Source of the DNA: an uncultured Verrucomicrobiae bacterium
GTDB taxonomy: Bacteria > Verrucomicrobiota > Verrucomicrobiia > Limisphaerales > UBA1100
Direction: 5' to 3'
Assembly: GCA_937775205.1 (NCBI GenBank)
Contig: CALKBX010000018.1
Span: 52,196-116,195 of the forward strand
Length of the DNA: 64,000 nt
Shown: in pieces, positions 26,728 through 36,380 of the stretch
How the letters are laid out: each line of letters opens with the position of its first letter
How positions within the stretch are numbered: position 1 is the stretch's first letter
Position numbers and translations under genes: made by a program
The notes under the pieces: model-generated
Told to the model about the DNA's origin: nothing
The model's database searches: none
The model's input: the letters and a program-made list of their open reading frames with translations, nothing else

Positions 26728-27534
26728 ATGCAATTTTGCCTGAACACCAGCACCATTAAGCCGCAGCCGTTGTTGAAAAAAATCGAGTTGGCGGGTGCCG
26801 CCGGATACGACGGCATCGAGCTTTGGCTCAATGACATTTACGACCACATTGGCCGAGGCGGCGAGGTGAGCGATGTGGAAAAGGCGCTGGCCGATCACGG
26901 GCTGATCGTGCCCAGTGTCATCGCCATCCGCCAATGGGGCGATCAAGACGGCTGGGAATATGAACTGGTACGCGACGAAGCCCGGCGGCGGTTTGCGCTG
27001 GCCGCGCGATTGGGCGCGCCGTTTATCGTAGCCACGCCGCCGCTTGAATTGACACGGCAGGATCATCTGCCCGCACGCTACCGCGACCTATTGCAAATCG
27101 GCCGCGAGGAAGGCATCCGGCCGACGTTCGAATACATCAGTTTTTTCAAAAGTGTTTACAACCTCACCGATGCCTGGCGCATCGTGCAGGAAACCGATGA
27201 TGAAGATGCTACGCTCATCCTCGATGCGTTCCACACGTGGAACAGCAACTCGGATTTGGAGTTGCTGCGCGATATCCCCGCAGGAAAAATCAGCCATTAT
27301 CACATTGATGACGCGCATCCCGACAAAGCCGCGGGCACTCAAACTGATCCCGATCGGGTCATGCTCGGCGAAGGTCAAATCGATCTCGCAACAGAAATTG
27401 CCGTGTTAAAGGAAATTGGCTACGACAAAACGATGAGTCTCGAATTGTTCAACGCGGAGTTGTGGGAGGAAGATCCGTTGGAGGTGATTACGATTGGTTT
27501 GGAACGAATGCAGGCGCTTTGGGCGGCTACTTAA
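26728..27534 (+). CDS. Sugar phosphate isomerase/epimerase, TIM-barrel (xylose isomerase-like)
   Basis: A 268-residue AP-endonuclease-2/xylose-isomerase-like TIM barrel. Metal ligands are suggested by conserved acids in FEYISFF near residue 134, DAFHTWN near 168, HYHIDDAHPD near 193 and SLELFN near 237. Relatives act on keto-sugars, inositol derivatives or sugar acids; the substrate cannot be named. The start is MQFCLN at 26728, after a weak upstream ATG-free stretch. The adjoining SSS-type symporter gene is convergent and overlaps it by 8 bp, so they may act on the same sugar. Confidence 0.82.
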   Translation: MQFCLNTSTIKPQPLLKKIELAGAAGYDGIELWLNDIYDHIGRGGEVSDVEKALADHGLIVPSVIAIRQWGDQDGWEYELVRDEARRRFALAARLGAPFIVATPPLELTRQDHLPARYRDLLQIGREEGIRPTFEYISFFKSVYNLTDAWRIVQETDDEDATLILDAFHTWNSNSDLELLRDIPAGKISHYHIDDAHPDKAAGTQTDPDRVMLGEGQIDLATEIAVLKEIGYDKTMSLELFNAELWEEDPLEVITIGLERMQALWAAT

Positions 27535-29629
27535 AATAGTACATCATAAACACCGCACTCGCCGCCAACAGCCCGGCCCAGAAGCGATCTTCACGCAGCA
27601 AGCTGTACGCGCGTCCTTTTGCCGCAGCGGTGAGCACCACTTTGAAAAGCGAATCCAAAAACATCATAAACGTCCACACCCCCGCCGCCATGCCCGCGGC
27701 CATGGGCGAAATCAATTGGCCGGTCATCAGCACCCCCAGCATCGCGTACACCAGCAGCGACCCCAGCAGCTTCATCCCAAAATGCTGCAGATCCGCCGGC
27801 TTGATAATGTTTAGCCCCGTCCACGTCATCTTGCTTTTAGCCTCATCCGGCTCTTCGTTTTTGGCAAACATCCAGTAAAATCCTGCCCCACATAGCGCAC
27901 AAATGAGACAGAGCATAGCGCCCGACATCATGAAATAATGCCCGCCCATCCAATCAGTCATCGCCGAGGAATACAGGAAAATGCAAAACGTGGACAATAC
28001 TCCAGCCAAGATTAGAGTGCCGGCTTTTCGCTGGAAGTCACTCGCGCGCGCCAAGTTGCTGATGGCTGCATTGGCGAGCAAGGCGAAGATGAAGGCCACG
28101 AACACGCTGTGGAAAAAATTAAGTTCGTAGCCAAAGAAGCGGACGATTTCCGGGTTGTCGGACCACACCGCCACATACAGCGGCGGCAGTCCGTAAGACA
28201 CCACCACGCCAGTGATGATGGATGCAAACCCGCCCGCCGCCGTGGCCCCGCGCCACAACATACCCAGCAAAAATGCCGCTACAATGCCGGCCACCAACCG
28301 GCTCTGATGCTTGGCCACATAAGTAAAGAAAGGCTCCTTGGAATTCGGATCGAACACCAGAATTGTCAAAATCGCCGCGCCCACCACCATGGCCACGATT
28401 AACCAGCGGCCCATACGCACGAGTTCTTTATCGTTGGCTTTGGGGTTGATGAATTTTTTGTATAAATCAAACGTGATTAATGTGGAGGCCGAGTTGAGCA
28501 TGGAATCCACGCTGGAAAGGATGGCGCCAATCAGCCCGGCGGCCACCAGTCCCACCAAGCCCGGAACGGCCAGCGGAGCCACCACTTCGCGCAGCAGCAT
28601 GGGGAACGCCGTGTCGCCATCGAGCGTGACGCCCGGCATGGTTTGCTTGAATAAATAATACGCCGCGATGCCCGTGCCGATGGATACAAACGGAATCAGC
28701 AGCTTGAAAAATCCCGCCGTAATAATGCCCGCGCGCGCGTCCTTGAGCGACCGCGCCGCCAGCGCGCGCTGCACCACGAATTGGTTGGCGCCCCAATAAT
28801 ACATATGCAGCACCATCAATCCCGAGAGCATGCCGGTCCACGGCCGTTGCGGATGATCGCTCGGCAAATACAAATGCAACATGTCTTTGCCCTGCACCAC
28901 TTTGTCCAACTCGCGGCCTTCGTCAAATTTCACCATCGTGGCCCAGCCGCCGATGAGATCGTGATTAAACGTACACCACGCCACGATCAACATCCCCAGC
29001 AAAATAAAGACCGACTGAATCGCGTCGGTGATAATCACCGCGCGCAGCCCGCCCACCACCGTGTACACCCCGGCCACCACCGCCATGATCACCACGCCGG
29101 CGATGTAATAGCCTTGATCGATTTGGATGCTTTGCCCGGCCTGCACTGCGGCTTTCATTTGCACGGGATCGGCCAGTAAAATATTCACCGCGCGCGAGCC
29201 CACATAAAATGCGGGGAGAATCATTATCAACACAATGATGACCAACATAATCAGCGCATACGCCATGCGGCTGCGGTCATCGAAGCGCCGCGCGAGGTAA
29301 TCGGACAGCGTGTACACGTGAAGCTTGCGGTACATCGGCAGGAAAAAATAACAGAGCATCAACAGGCCCGCGATGGCGGTGATTTCGAATTGGCTTTCCA
29401 CAAAGCCGAGCGTGAAGCCGATGGCCATGAAACCCACCATGTGGTTGGCCGAAACGTTTGTGCCGAACACCGAACCGGCCACGCCCCACCACGGGATGTC
29501 CTTGTCGGCGAGGAAATAGCTCTGCGCGGTTTTGCCCGACCCGCGCCCAGCCCACAGCCCCACGGCCATCACCGCCAATAGCGAGCCGAAAAATACCACG
29601 AAATCAGTTGTCGAGAGTATGCCGTCCAT
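27527..29629 (-). CDS. Sodium:solute symporter (SSS family)
   Basis: A 700-residue integral membrane transporter. The core opens with DFVVFFGSLLAVMAVGLWAGRG and has a SSS-type fold of about 14 segments, with the conserved SVFGTNVSANHMVGF region near residue 50 and DSMLNSASTLITFDLYKKF near 400 that corresponds to the sodium-binding and signature region. The extra C-terminal ~180 residues add three to four more segments, as in the larger SGLT-like members. The likely substrate is a sugar or sugar acid, suggested only by neighbours. The start at 29629 (MDGILST) avoids a longer unlikely leader. Confidence 0.88.
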   Translation of the reverse strand: MDGILSTTDFVVFFGSLLAVMAVGLWAGRGSGKTAQSYFLADKDIPWWGVAGSVFGTNVSANHMVGFMAIGFTLGFVESQFEITAIAGLLMLCYFFLPMYRKLHVYTLSDYLARRFDDRSRMAYALIMLVIIVLIMILPAFYVGSRAVNILLADPVQMKAAVQAGQSIQIDQGYYIAGVVIMAVVAGVYTVVGGLRAVIITDAIQSVFILLGMLIVAWCTFNHDLIGGWATMVKFDEGRELDKVVQGKDMLHLYLPSDHPQRPWTGMLSGLMVLHMYYWGANQFVVQRALAARSLKDARAGIITAGFFKLLIPFVSIGTGIAAYYLFKQTMPGVTLDGDTAFPMLLREVVAPLAVPGLVGLVAAGLIGAILSSVDSMLNSASTLITFDLYKKFINPKANDKELVRMGRWLIVAMVVGAAILTILVFDPNSKEPFFTYVAKHQSRLVAGIVAAFLLGMLWRGATAAGGFASIITGVVVSYGLPPLYVAVWSDNPEIVRFFGYELNFFHSVFVAFIFALLANAAISNLARASDFQRKAGTLILAGVLSTFCIFLYSSAMTDWMGGHYFMMSGAMLCLICALCGAGFYWMFAKNEEPDEAKSKMTWTGLNIIKPADLQHFGMKLLGSLLVYAMLGVLMTGQLISPMAAGMAAGVWTFMMFLDSLFKVVLTAAAKGRAYSLLREDRFWAGLLAASAVFMMYYFK

Positions 29630-29733
29630 GGCCAAAAGTTGCGCGCAAACAACGCGCGCAGGCTGCCCCATTGAAGCTCCGAATCCAAGCCTCATATAAT
29701 GACAACGCGCCACTAATATGTTAAACTCATCGT

Positions 29734-30489
29734 ATGCCCAAAAACCTCACCGACTGTTTGCGCGAATCGGAACGCATTTTAGTGTTCACCGGCGCGGGTA
29801 TTTCCACGCCGAGCGGCATCCCCGCATTTCGCGGCAAGGGCGGCATTTGGACCACGCGCCAGCCGGTTTATTATCAGGATTTCATGGCGCACGAGGAATC
29901 GCGCATAGAGTATTGGGAATACAAACTCGAAATGTGGGAGGAACACGGCAACGCGAAGCCCAACATCATTCACGAAAGCATCGTGCGCCTTGAGCAATCT
30001 GGGAAAGTGGAATTAGTCGTCACCCAAAATATCGACGGCCTCCACCGCGCCGCCGGCACGAGCGAGGAAATGCTGGTCGAGATCCACGGCACCGGCTCGC
30101 TCGCTGAATGCCAAACCTGCGGCCAACGCAATCCGGTGGAGGCCAGTTTCAAATCCTTCAAGCAAAACCATCAGCCGCCTCTCTGCGGATGCGGTGGTTT
30201 TTTGAAACCTGCCACCATCAGCTTCGGCCAAAATCTGCGTGAAGCTGATCTCCAGAGTGCCTTTGCTGCCGCCGCCGCCTGCGACCTTGTGATTGCGCTC
30301 GGCTCCACCCTCTCCGTCAGCCCCGCCAACGCCATCCCGCTGGCGGCCGCCCAAGATGGTGCGCCTTATCTCATCATCAACCGTGACGAAACTGATCATG
30401 ACGGCATTCCCCAAGTTGTCCTTCGGCTCACCGGAAATGTGGAGGACCTCTTCCCTCCCGCCGTTGATGCCGCTTTATCGGGCGACTGA
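29734..30489 (+). CDS. Sirtuin-type NAD-dependent protein deacylase
   Basis: A 251-residue sirtuin that removes acyl groups from lysine with NAD. Signature motifs: GAGISTPSGIPAFRG at 20-34, TQNIDGLH at 97-104, and the catalytic histidine H118 in EIHGTG. The zinc knuckle has C126xxC129 and a C151xC153 pair with one residue between, slightly unlike the usual CxxC. NAD-binding GSTLSVSPAN near 194 is intact. Located between the symporter and the dehydrogenase-azurin gene, with no operon partner evident. Confidence 0.92.
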   Translation: MPKNLTDCLRESERILVFTGAGISTPSGIPAFRGKGGIWTTRQPVYYQDFMAHEESRIEYWEYKLEMWEEHGNAKPNIIHESIVRLEQSGKVELVVTQNIDGLHRAAGTSEEMLVEIHGTGSLAECQTCGQRNPVEASFKSFKQNHQPPLCGCGGFLKPATISFGQNLREADLQSAFAAAAACDLVIALGSTLSVSPANAIPLAAAQDGAPYLIINRDETDHDGIPQVVLRLTGNVEDLFPPAVDAALSGD

Positions 30490-30549
30490 AAAACCTTGCC
30501 CGCGTCGCACGGCTGCCTCATTTTCCCAGTTCACCCATTTAGGCATTTT

Positions 30550-33405
30550 ATGAAACATATTTTATCCACTCTCCTTTTTATCGGCCCCTTTGTTTTGTCC
30601 GCACAGACACCGCTTTGGATTTGGCCGGATCGCGCGGAGAAAAATGAAACCGTGTATTTCCGCAAAGTTGTGGAACTGCCTGCTGGCAAAATTAAGTCGG
30701 CCAAGCTGCAAGCCACCTGTGATAACGGCTTCTCCCTGTTCGTGAATGGCAAACCCGCGCTCGCCGGAGACAACTGGAACAGCAATTACAGCGCTGACAT
30801 TGCCAAGCTGCTCACCGCCGGCCCCAATGTCATCGCCGTGGAAGGCCGCAACCAGGGCGGCATCGCCGGGTTTGTGGCACAACTCGAGATCGCGCTTGAT
30901 GGCAAGAAAACCACCATTGTTACGGACACCTCCTGGACGGCAACCCGCACATTCTACGGCCAATGGAAGAGTGGCAAAGGCAAGGATTGGGCCAAAACGA
31001 TATCCACCGGGAAGATGGGCGATGGACCGTGGGGCAATGTTTTCAACGGCGCGGCCCGTGGCAGCAGCGCACCCGGCGATGGCGGCGCAATCAAGGTCGC
31101 AAAAGGTTTCAAGGCCGATCTTCTCTACACTGTACCCAAGGGTGAGCAGGGCACGTGGGTGGCCATCTGTGCGGATGACAAGGGCCGACTGATTGCCAGT
31201 GACCAGGGCAACAAGGGTCTATATCGAATCGACGTGAGTGGTGAAGATCCGAAGGTCGAGAAACTAAACATAAATATCTCCAGTGCCCAAGGCCTGCTCT
31301 ACGCCCACGGTGCTCTGTGGGTAAATATCAATGGCGGCGGCGCTTCCGGCGTCCATCGTCTTACCGATACCAACGGAGACGGCCAGTATGACAAGGATGA
31401 ACATGTTATGCCCCTGCGCGCTGGCGGTGAACACGGTCCACACGCCCTCGTGCTGAGCCCGGATCAAAAGCATATATACATGGTTGCCGGCAACATGACT
31501 CCCATGCCCAAGGAGAAATTCGCCCACTCGCGCGTGCCCACCAACTGGGGTGAGGATCATCTACTCAAGCGTCTACCTGATGCCCGCGGCCACGCCTCCA
31601 ACATTCGGGCGCCAGGCGGATGGATTGCCCGCTTTGATAAGGATGGTAAAAACTGGGAAACCTTCGCTATGGGATTCCGGAATACCTATGACATGGCATT
31701 CAACGTTGACGGCGAACTCTTTGCTTATGATTCGGACATGGAATGGGATGCAGGCACACCATGGTACCGCCCCACGCGCTTCTACCATGTGACCAGTGGT
31801 GCTGACTTTGGCTGGCGTACCGGCACCGGCAAATGGCCGCAGTGGTATCCGGACTGCCTGCCTGGGGCCTACGGGGTTGGCCCTGGTTCCCCTGTGGGAG
31901 TCACCTCCGGTTTGGGAGCCAAATTCCCTGCCAAGTATCAAAAGGCCATCTATTGCCTGGACTGGACCTATGGCACCATGTCGGCCATGCACTTGACTGC
32001 CAATGGATCGTCCTATACCGCCGAGCGTGAGGAATTTGTCGCCAGCTCCAAACTGCGCATGACCGACTCCGCCATCAACTGCATTGATGGGGCCATGTAT
32101 TTTACTGTCGGCGGTCGAGGCGGCCAAAGCGCGCTTTATCGCGTGACCTATACCGGCAAGGAAAGCACCCAGTCCGTAAAGGCAAAGTCGCCCCATGCCG
32201 ATGTCCGTAAACTGCGCCACGAACTGGAGGCCTTGCACAAACCACAAGCCGGTGCCGTGGTGAATGCGTGGAAACACATTGGCCATGCCGACCGCCACAT
32301 CCGCTGGGCCGCGCGTGTGTCCATCGAGCATCAACCGGTGGCCGAGTGGCAGGATGAGGCGCTGGCGGAGGAAGATCCGCAAGCCTCCCTCACTGCCCTG
32401 TGTGCCCTAGCACGGCATGGCGACAAAGAGCTACAACCCAAGCTACTCGCCGCGCTCAATCATCTGGACTGGAACAAACTAAGCATTCCACAACAGGCTG
32501 AGCTCTTGCGCGTCTACCAGCTTGCGTTTATCCGCATGGGGCAACCCAGTGAAAAGGATGCCGCGGCGGTCGAAAAGAAACTCGATGTACTCTATCCGGC
32601 ACCGGTGGCCGCGCTCAATCTTGAACTCTGCACACTACTCGTTTATCTGGAATCCCCCAACGCGGCAAGTAAGACACTCGCTCTTATGTCCCAAAGCAGC
32701 GATCAATCAAAATACGACTGGAGCCCCGAGTTGCTCGCGCGCAACTCCGGTTATGCCCGTGCCTTTGCCGCCACTGCCGCCAGTTCCCCGCAGCGTGACC
32801 AGATTCATTACGCGAAGGAACTGCGTAACCTGAAGACGCACTGGACCGATGCCCAGCGCCTTGAGTACTTCCGCTGGTATCGCAAGGCCGAAAGCTTCAA
32901 GGGTGGCAATAGCTTTGCCGGCTTCCTCAACAATTTCCGAAAAGAAGCTCTGGCCAATGTGCCCGAGGCAATGTTGCCCGCCATTGAAAAAATCAAGCAG
33001 GAGCCGGCTAATGACGGTCCCCCCTTCGAGATAGACACCAGGCTCGTCCTCGGCGTGAAGCCGATGATGAAATTCGACAAGGCTGAACTCGTCGTAAAGC
33101 CCGGCGCGGCCGTGGAGCTAGCCTTCACTAACAATGATCCCATGCCCATGATGCACAACCTAGTGCTGGTGAAGCCGGGTGCGCGGCTGGAGATTGTCAC
33201 CGCAGCCGCGCTCATGGGCGCGGCTGGCATGGCCAATAGCTTCGTGCCCAAGAGTGACAAGGTGATCGCTTATACACCGCTGGTCCTCACCGGAAACACC
33301 TACAAGCTGTACTTCAAGGCCCCCACCAACCCCGGCAAGTACGAGTACATTTGCACCTATCCCGGCCACGGCCTCACCATGTGGGGAGTTCTGCATGTGA
33401 AGTAG
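30550..33405 (+). CDS. Secreted beta-propeller dehydrogenase-like protein with C-terminal azurin-like copper domain
   Basis: A 951-residue exported protein; a signal peptide ends near VLSAQTP. A beta-sandwich of about 130 residues (PLWIWPDRAEKNETVYFRK onward) precedes a PQQ/sorbosone-dehydrogenase-like beta-propeller (about 180-560, with WVAICADDKGRLIASDQGN and the TDTNGDG turns). A helical stretch follows. Residues about 850-951 form an azurin/plastocyanin-like domain with ligands visible in MMHNLVL and CTYPGHGLTMWG. No CxxCH heme motif is present, unlike many planctomycete propeller proteins, so electrons may leave through the copper domain. Substrate unknown. A similar role in oxidising sugars or polyols is inference. 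Confidence 0.78.
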   Translation: MKHILSTLLFIGPFVLSAQTPLWIWPDRAEKNETVYFRKVVELPAGKIKSAKLQATCDNGFSLFVNGKPALAGDNWNSNYSADIAKLLTAGPNVIAVEGRNQGGIAGFVAQLEIALDGKKTTIVTDTSWTATRTFYGQWKSGKGKDWAKTISTGKMGDGPWGNVFNGAARGSSAPGDGGAIKVAKGFKADLLYTVPKGEQGTWVAICADDKGRLIASDQGNKGLYRIDVSGEDPKVEKLNINISSAQGLLYAHGALWVNINGGGASGVHRLTDTNGDGQYDKDEHVMPLRAGGEHGPHALVLSPDQKHIYMVAGNMTPMPKEKFAHSRVPTNWGEDHLLKRLPDARGHASNIRAPGGWIARFDKDGKNWETFAMGFRNTYDMAFNVDGELFAYDSDMEWDAGTPWYRPTRFYHVTSGADFGWRTGTGKWPQWYPDCLPGAYGVGPGSPVGVTSGLGAKFPAKYQKAIYCLDWTYGTMSAMHLTANGSSYTAEREEFVASSKLRMTDSAINCIDGAMYFTVGGRGGQSALYRVTYTGKESTQSVKAKSPHADVRKLRHELEALHKPQAGAVVNAWKHIGHADRHIRWAARVSIEHQPVAEWQDEALAEEDPQASLTALCALARHGDKELQPKLLAALNHLDWNKLSIPQQAELLRVYQLAFIRMGQPSEKDAAAVEKKLDVLYPAPVAALNLELCTLLVYLESPNAASKTLALMSQSSDQSKYDWSPELLARNSGYARAFAATAASSPQRDQIHYAKELRNLKTHWTDAQRLEYFRWYRKAESFKGGNSFAGFLNNFRKEALANVPEAMLPAIEKIKQEPANDGPPFEIDTRLVLGVKPMMKFDKAELVVKPGAAVELAFTNNDPMPMMHNLVLVKPGARLEIVTAAALMGAAGMANSFVPKSDKVIAYTPLVLTGNTYKLYFKAPTNPGKYEYICTYPGHGLTMWGVLHVK

Positions 33406-33476
33406 GTTCTATAGCATTGAACCAATGACATAATTGGGCTAACCACTGCGGCCCGTTATCAATCCAAGACTAAACC

Positions 33477-34757
33477 ATGGCTATTGCTCCGAAATCCGTT
33501 AAGCAACTCAAGACTGTTAAAAAGAATGTCCGCAAACACGTGGACGCGGCGCTGGAGGCAACCGGCGGATTGCTGCGCCTTGCGCCCGCGTGGGTACCGC
33601 GCTCTTTTCTACAGCCGGGTTTGCGGTTAAAGCTGCACCCCGATGACACCTATGCCTATGGCCTCAACCGTGGCGGCATTGACGAGCGCTGGTTTGGATC
33701 CACCACCGAGGCCGCCAATGAGGGTCGTGTACCCGACGAGGGCCTGAGCTACGTGGTCCACGAACGCAATCGGTTTACGCTGCGCGATGTGGTGGCCGAG
33801 TGCGGCGCGGACATCATCGGCAAACGCATTTGGAACAAGTATGGCAAGTGGCCGGTGTACTCAAAGTTTTTTGATAACATGGGCCCCATCCCGCATCACA
33901 TGCACCAAAGCGCGTCGCAGGCGAAATTGGTCGGGCAGGAAGGCAAGCCGGAGAGTTATTATTTCCCGCCGCAACACAACAATGTCGGCAACAATTTCCC
34001 GTACACCTTCATGGGCCTCGAGCCGGGCACCACGAAGGCGCAAGTGCGGCAGTGCCTCGCGGATTGGAACAAGGGCGACAACGGCATCCTCGACCTCAGC
34101 CGCGCGTACCGCCTCAAGCCCGGCACCGGCTGGCTCATCCCGCCGTGCATCCTCCACGCGCCCGGCAGCCTCTGCACTTACGAGCCGCAATGGGGCAGCG
34201 ACGTTTTTGGGATGTACCAAAACCTCGTCGAAGGCCGGGAGGTCCCGTGGAGTTTGCTGGTGAAAGACATGCCCAAGAGCAAGCACCGCGACCTCGATTT
34301 CATCGTCAACCAACTCGATTGGGCCGGGAACACGAACGAGAATTTCAAGGACAGCCATTACCTCGAGCCCATCCCAGTGGCCGACACCCGCAACGAAGGG
34401 TACGTCGACCGCTGGATCGTCTATGGCCGAATCAAGCGCGAGCAGCTCTTCACCGCCAAAGAACTCACCGTCGACCCCGGCGTGAAATGCACCATCAAAG
34501 ACAAAGGCGCCTGGAGCGGCATCTGCGTCCAAGGCAAAGGCACCATCAACGGCCAGCCTCTGAACAGCCCGAAACTCATCCGCTTCCACGAGCTGACTGA
34601 GGATGAATACTTCTGCACCGAAGCTGGGGCAAAAGCTGGCGTGACTTTTGAAAACACAAGCGACACCGAGCCAATGGTGCTGCTTCGCTACTTCGGGCCG
34701 GAAGTAAACAAGGACGCTCCCGAAATGGGCGCCTACCGCAATCGGAAATTCAATTAA
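33477..34757 (+). CDS. Mannose-6-phosphate isomerase-like cupin protein
   Basis: A 426-residue protein with no signal peptide. The metal centre typical of class I phosphomannose isomerases is suggested by PHHMHQS near 140, KPESYYF near 160 (glutamate ligand) and PPCILHAPGS near 221 (histidine ligand). A second cupin-like region follows near 350 (TVDPGVKCTIKD...). Catalysis on a sugar phosphate or similar keto-sugar is likely but unproven. The ThuA gene starts 7 bp later, and the dehydrogenase-azurin gene precedes it, so a three-gene sugar-metabolism operon is plausible. Confidence 0.7.
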   Translation: MAIAPKSVKQLKTVKKNVRKHVDAALEATGGLLRLAPAWVPRSFLQPGLRLKLHPDDTYAYGLNRGGIDERWFGSTTEAANEGRVPDEGLSYVVHERNRFTLRDVVAECGADIIGKRIWNKYGKWPVYSKFFDNMGPIPHHMHQSASQAKLVGQEGKPESYYFPPQHNNVGNNFPYTFMGLEPGTTKAQVRQCLADWNKGDNGILDLSRAYRLKPGTGWLIPPCILHAPGSLCTYEPQWGSDVFGMYQNLVEGREVPWSLLVKDMPKSKHRDLDFIVNQLDWAGNTNENFKDSHYLEPIPVADTRNEGYVDRWIVYGRIKREQLFTAKELTVDPGVKCTIKDKGAWSGICVQGKGTINGQPLNSPKLIRFHELTEDEYFCTEAGAKAGVTFENTSDTEPMVLLRYFGPEVNKDAPEMGAYRNRKFN

Positions 34758-34764
34758 TCAAAAC

Positions 34765-35538
34765 ATGAAACTTAAAATCATTACTCGCCGCTTATTTGTC
34801 ACTGCCTTCACGCTTTTGATTGCGCAAGTCGGTGTTGCTGAAGACAAAAAACAAAAACCGCTACGGGCTTTGCTGATCACCGGTGGTTGCTGCCACAATT
34901 ACATTTTTCAAAGCAAGGCCCTGATTGATGGCGTGGCGAAACATGCGAAAGTGGACTGGACAGTCATCAATGAGGGAGGCAAGGGCACCAAGGCGATGAT
35001 CCCGCTCTACAAGAACCCAAACTGGGCAAAGGGGTACGACGTGGTGGTGCATAATGAGTGTTTTGCCAACACCAGCGACAAGGCCTACGTGCAGTCGGTT
35101 ACCAAGGCACATGAAGCCGGGGTGCCGGCCGTGGTCATCCACTGCGCGATGCACACTTATAGGGCGTCAAGTTTTGATGATTGGCGAAAATTTTTAGGTG
35201 TGACCAGCAAGCGTCATGAGCATCAGAGCACGTATTCAGTGAAGAAAGTGATCAAGAATCACCCCATCCTCAAGGGCATGCCGGACGACTGGAAGACGCC
35301 TAAGGATGAACTTTATGTAATTGAAAAACTTTGGCCTAACGCCAAGGCGCTGGCCACCTCCGTAAGTGAACGTGACAAGAAAGAGCATGCAGTGATCTGG
35401 ACACATCAGTATGGCAAAGCTCGTGTTTTTGGAACCACCTACGGCCATTCGGACGCCACCTTCAAAGACCCGGTGTTCATAGGCTATGTCTCTCGAGGTC
35501 TGCTCTGGGCGGCAGGGCGACTGGATACGGAGGAATAA
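34765..35538 (+). CDS. Secreted ThuA-domain protein
   Basis: A 257-residue protein with a signal peptide (RLFVTAFTLLIAQVGVAED). The ThuA fold, a class I amidotransferase-like domain, opens with LRALLITGGCCHNY and contains VHNECFAN and VVIHCAMHTYR near residue 125-135. ThuA proteins are tied to trehalose or disaccharide utilisation in rhizobia and are very common in Verrucomicrobiota and Planctomycetota, where their function is not defined. It follows the cupin gene after 7 bp. Confidence 0.85.
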   Translation: MKLKIITRRLFVTAFTLLIAQVGVAEDKKQKPLRALLITGGCCHNYIFQSKALIDGVAKHAKVDWTVINEGGKGTKAMIPLYKNPNWAKGYDVVVHNECFANTSDKAYVQSVTKAHEAGVPAVVIHCAMHTYRASSFDDWRKFLGVTSKRHEHQSTYSVKKVIKNHPILKGMPDDWKTPKDELYVIEKLWPNAKALATSVSERDKKEHAVIWTHQYGKARVFGTTYGHSDATFKDPVFIGYVSRGLLWAAGRLDTEE

Positions 35539-35694
35539 CTGCGCCAACAAGTTCGATATGAACAAACAAGCCGCCCTCTGACTTGTAGTAACCCCTAGCC
35601 CCTCCTCCGCTACTCCGACCCCCATATGAATATGGACAAGCCGAAGATGAGCGATTACCGAAGCCAAGAATTTAATTGAGCCACTTGGAGGCTA

Positions 35695-36171
35695 CTATTT
35701 CTTGAGGGATACGATTCCGGAGTCGATGAGTTTCCGCACGATCGCTTTGGCCATTACCTCATGACCTTCAGCTCGAAGATGACTGCGATCGGCATACAGG
35801 GGTTCAAATTCCAAGTTTTCTAAAACTTGCTTCATCGATAAATGAAACACTCCATTGGTCACGTGATCTTCCGCGATTTTTTCTAGACCATTACCTTCGA
35901 GACGCCTGCCTTCATTCACATCTTCAATAATGTATGCCTGCGAAACCAGCAAGATTGGGATATTCTTTGCCATAGCGACGCGGGTGCTTTCGCCTGTCAT
36001 TTCTTGTACCCGTTGGTTCCATCTTTCCGTGGCCCCTTCGGATAACACTGCGACGATTTCGGCATCAACATCGTTCTTGGCTTGTGAAATCCGGATGGAA
36101 GCGGGAATCCACCGCCAAAAAACTTTTTCTTTTTTCATTTCGTACACCCGCCTAAGAGCGATGCTTTTCAT
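35695..36171 (-). pseudogene. SGNH/GDSL-type hydrolase, 5'-truncated remnant
   Basis: The C-terminal part of a GDSL-like esterase. The block V catalytic pair is visible as YADRSHLRAEGHEVMA (Asp and His), and the frame continues upstream of the ATG at 36171 as FNSWHPRNWPM before meeting a TGA. The N-terminal GDS nucleophile block and the block III region are missing, so the enzyme cannot work as it stands. Decay or a large deletion is likely. No other gene is seen in 35539-35694. Confidence 0.55.
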
Positions 36172-36380
36172 CGGCCAGTTTCTGGGGTGCCACGAATTAA
36201 ACTCAGTGCTTCACAGGAATTCCCTTTCGTCTTCAAATTCATTGGAATTATTGATATGCAACAGAGTAAGGTGTTTTCGACGTGCATCGTGACCGCCACC
36301 ACACTCCAAATTTCCTCCGGTTTTTCTTGCGTAGTACTTCCGTCGCAGGCATAGTCCTCGGCTCTCCGGGAGAGGAAATC

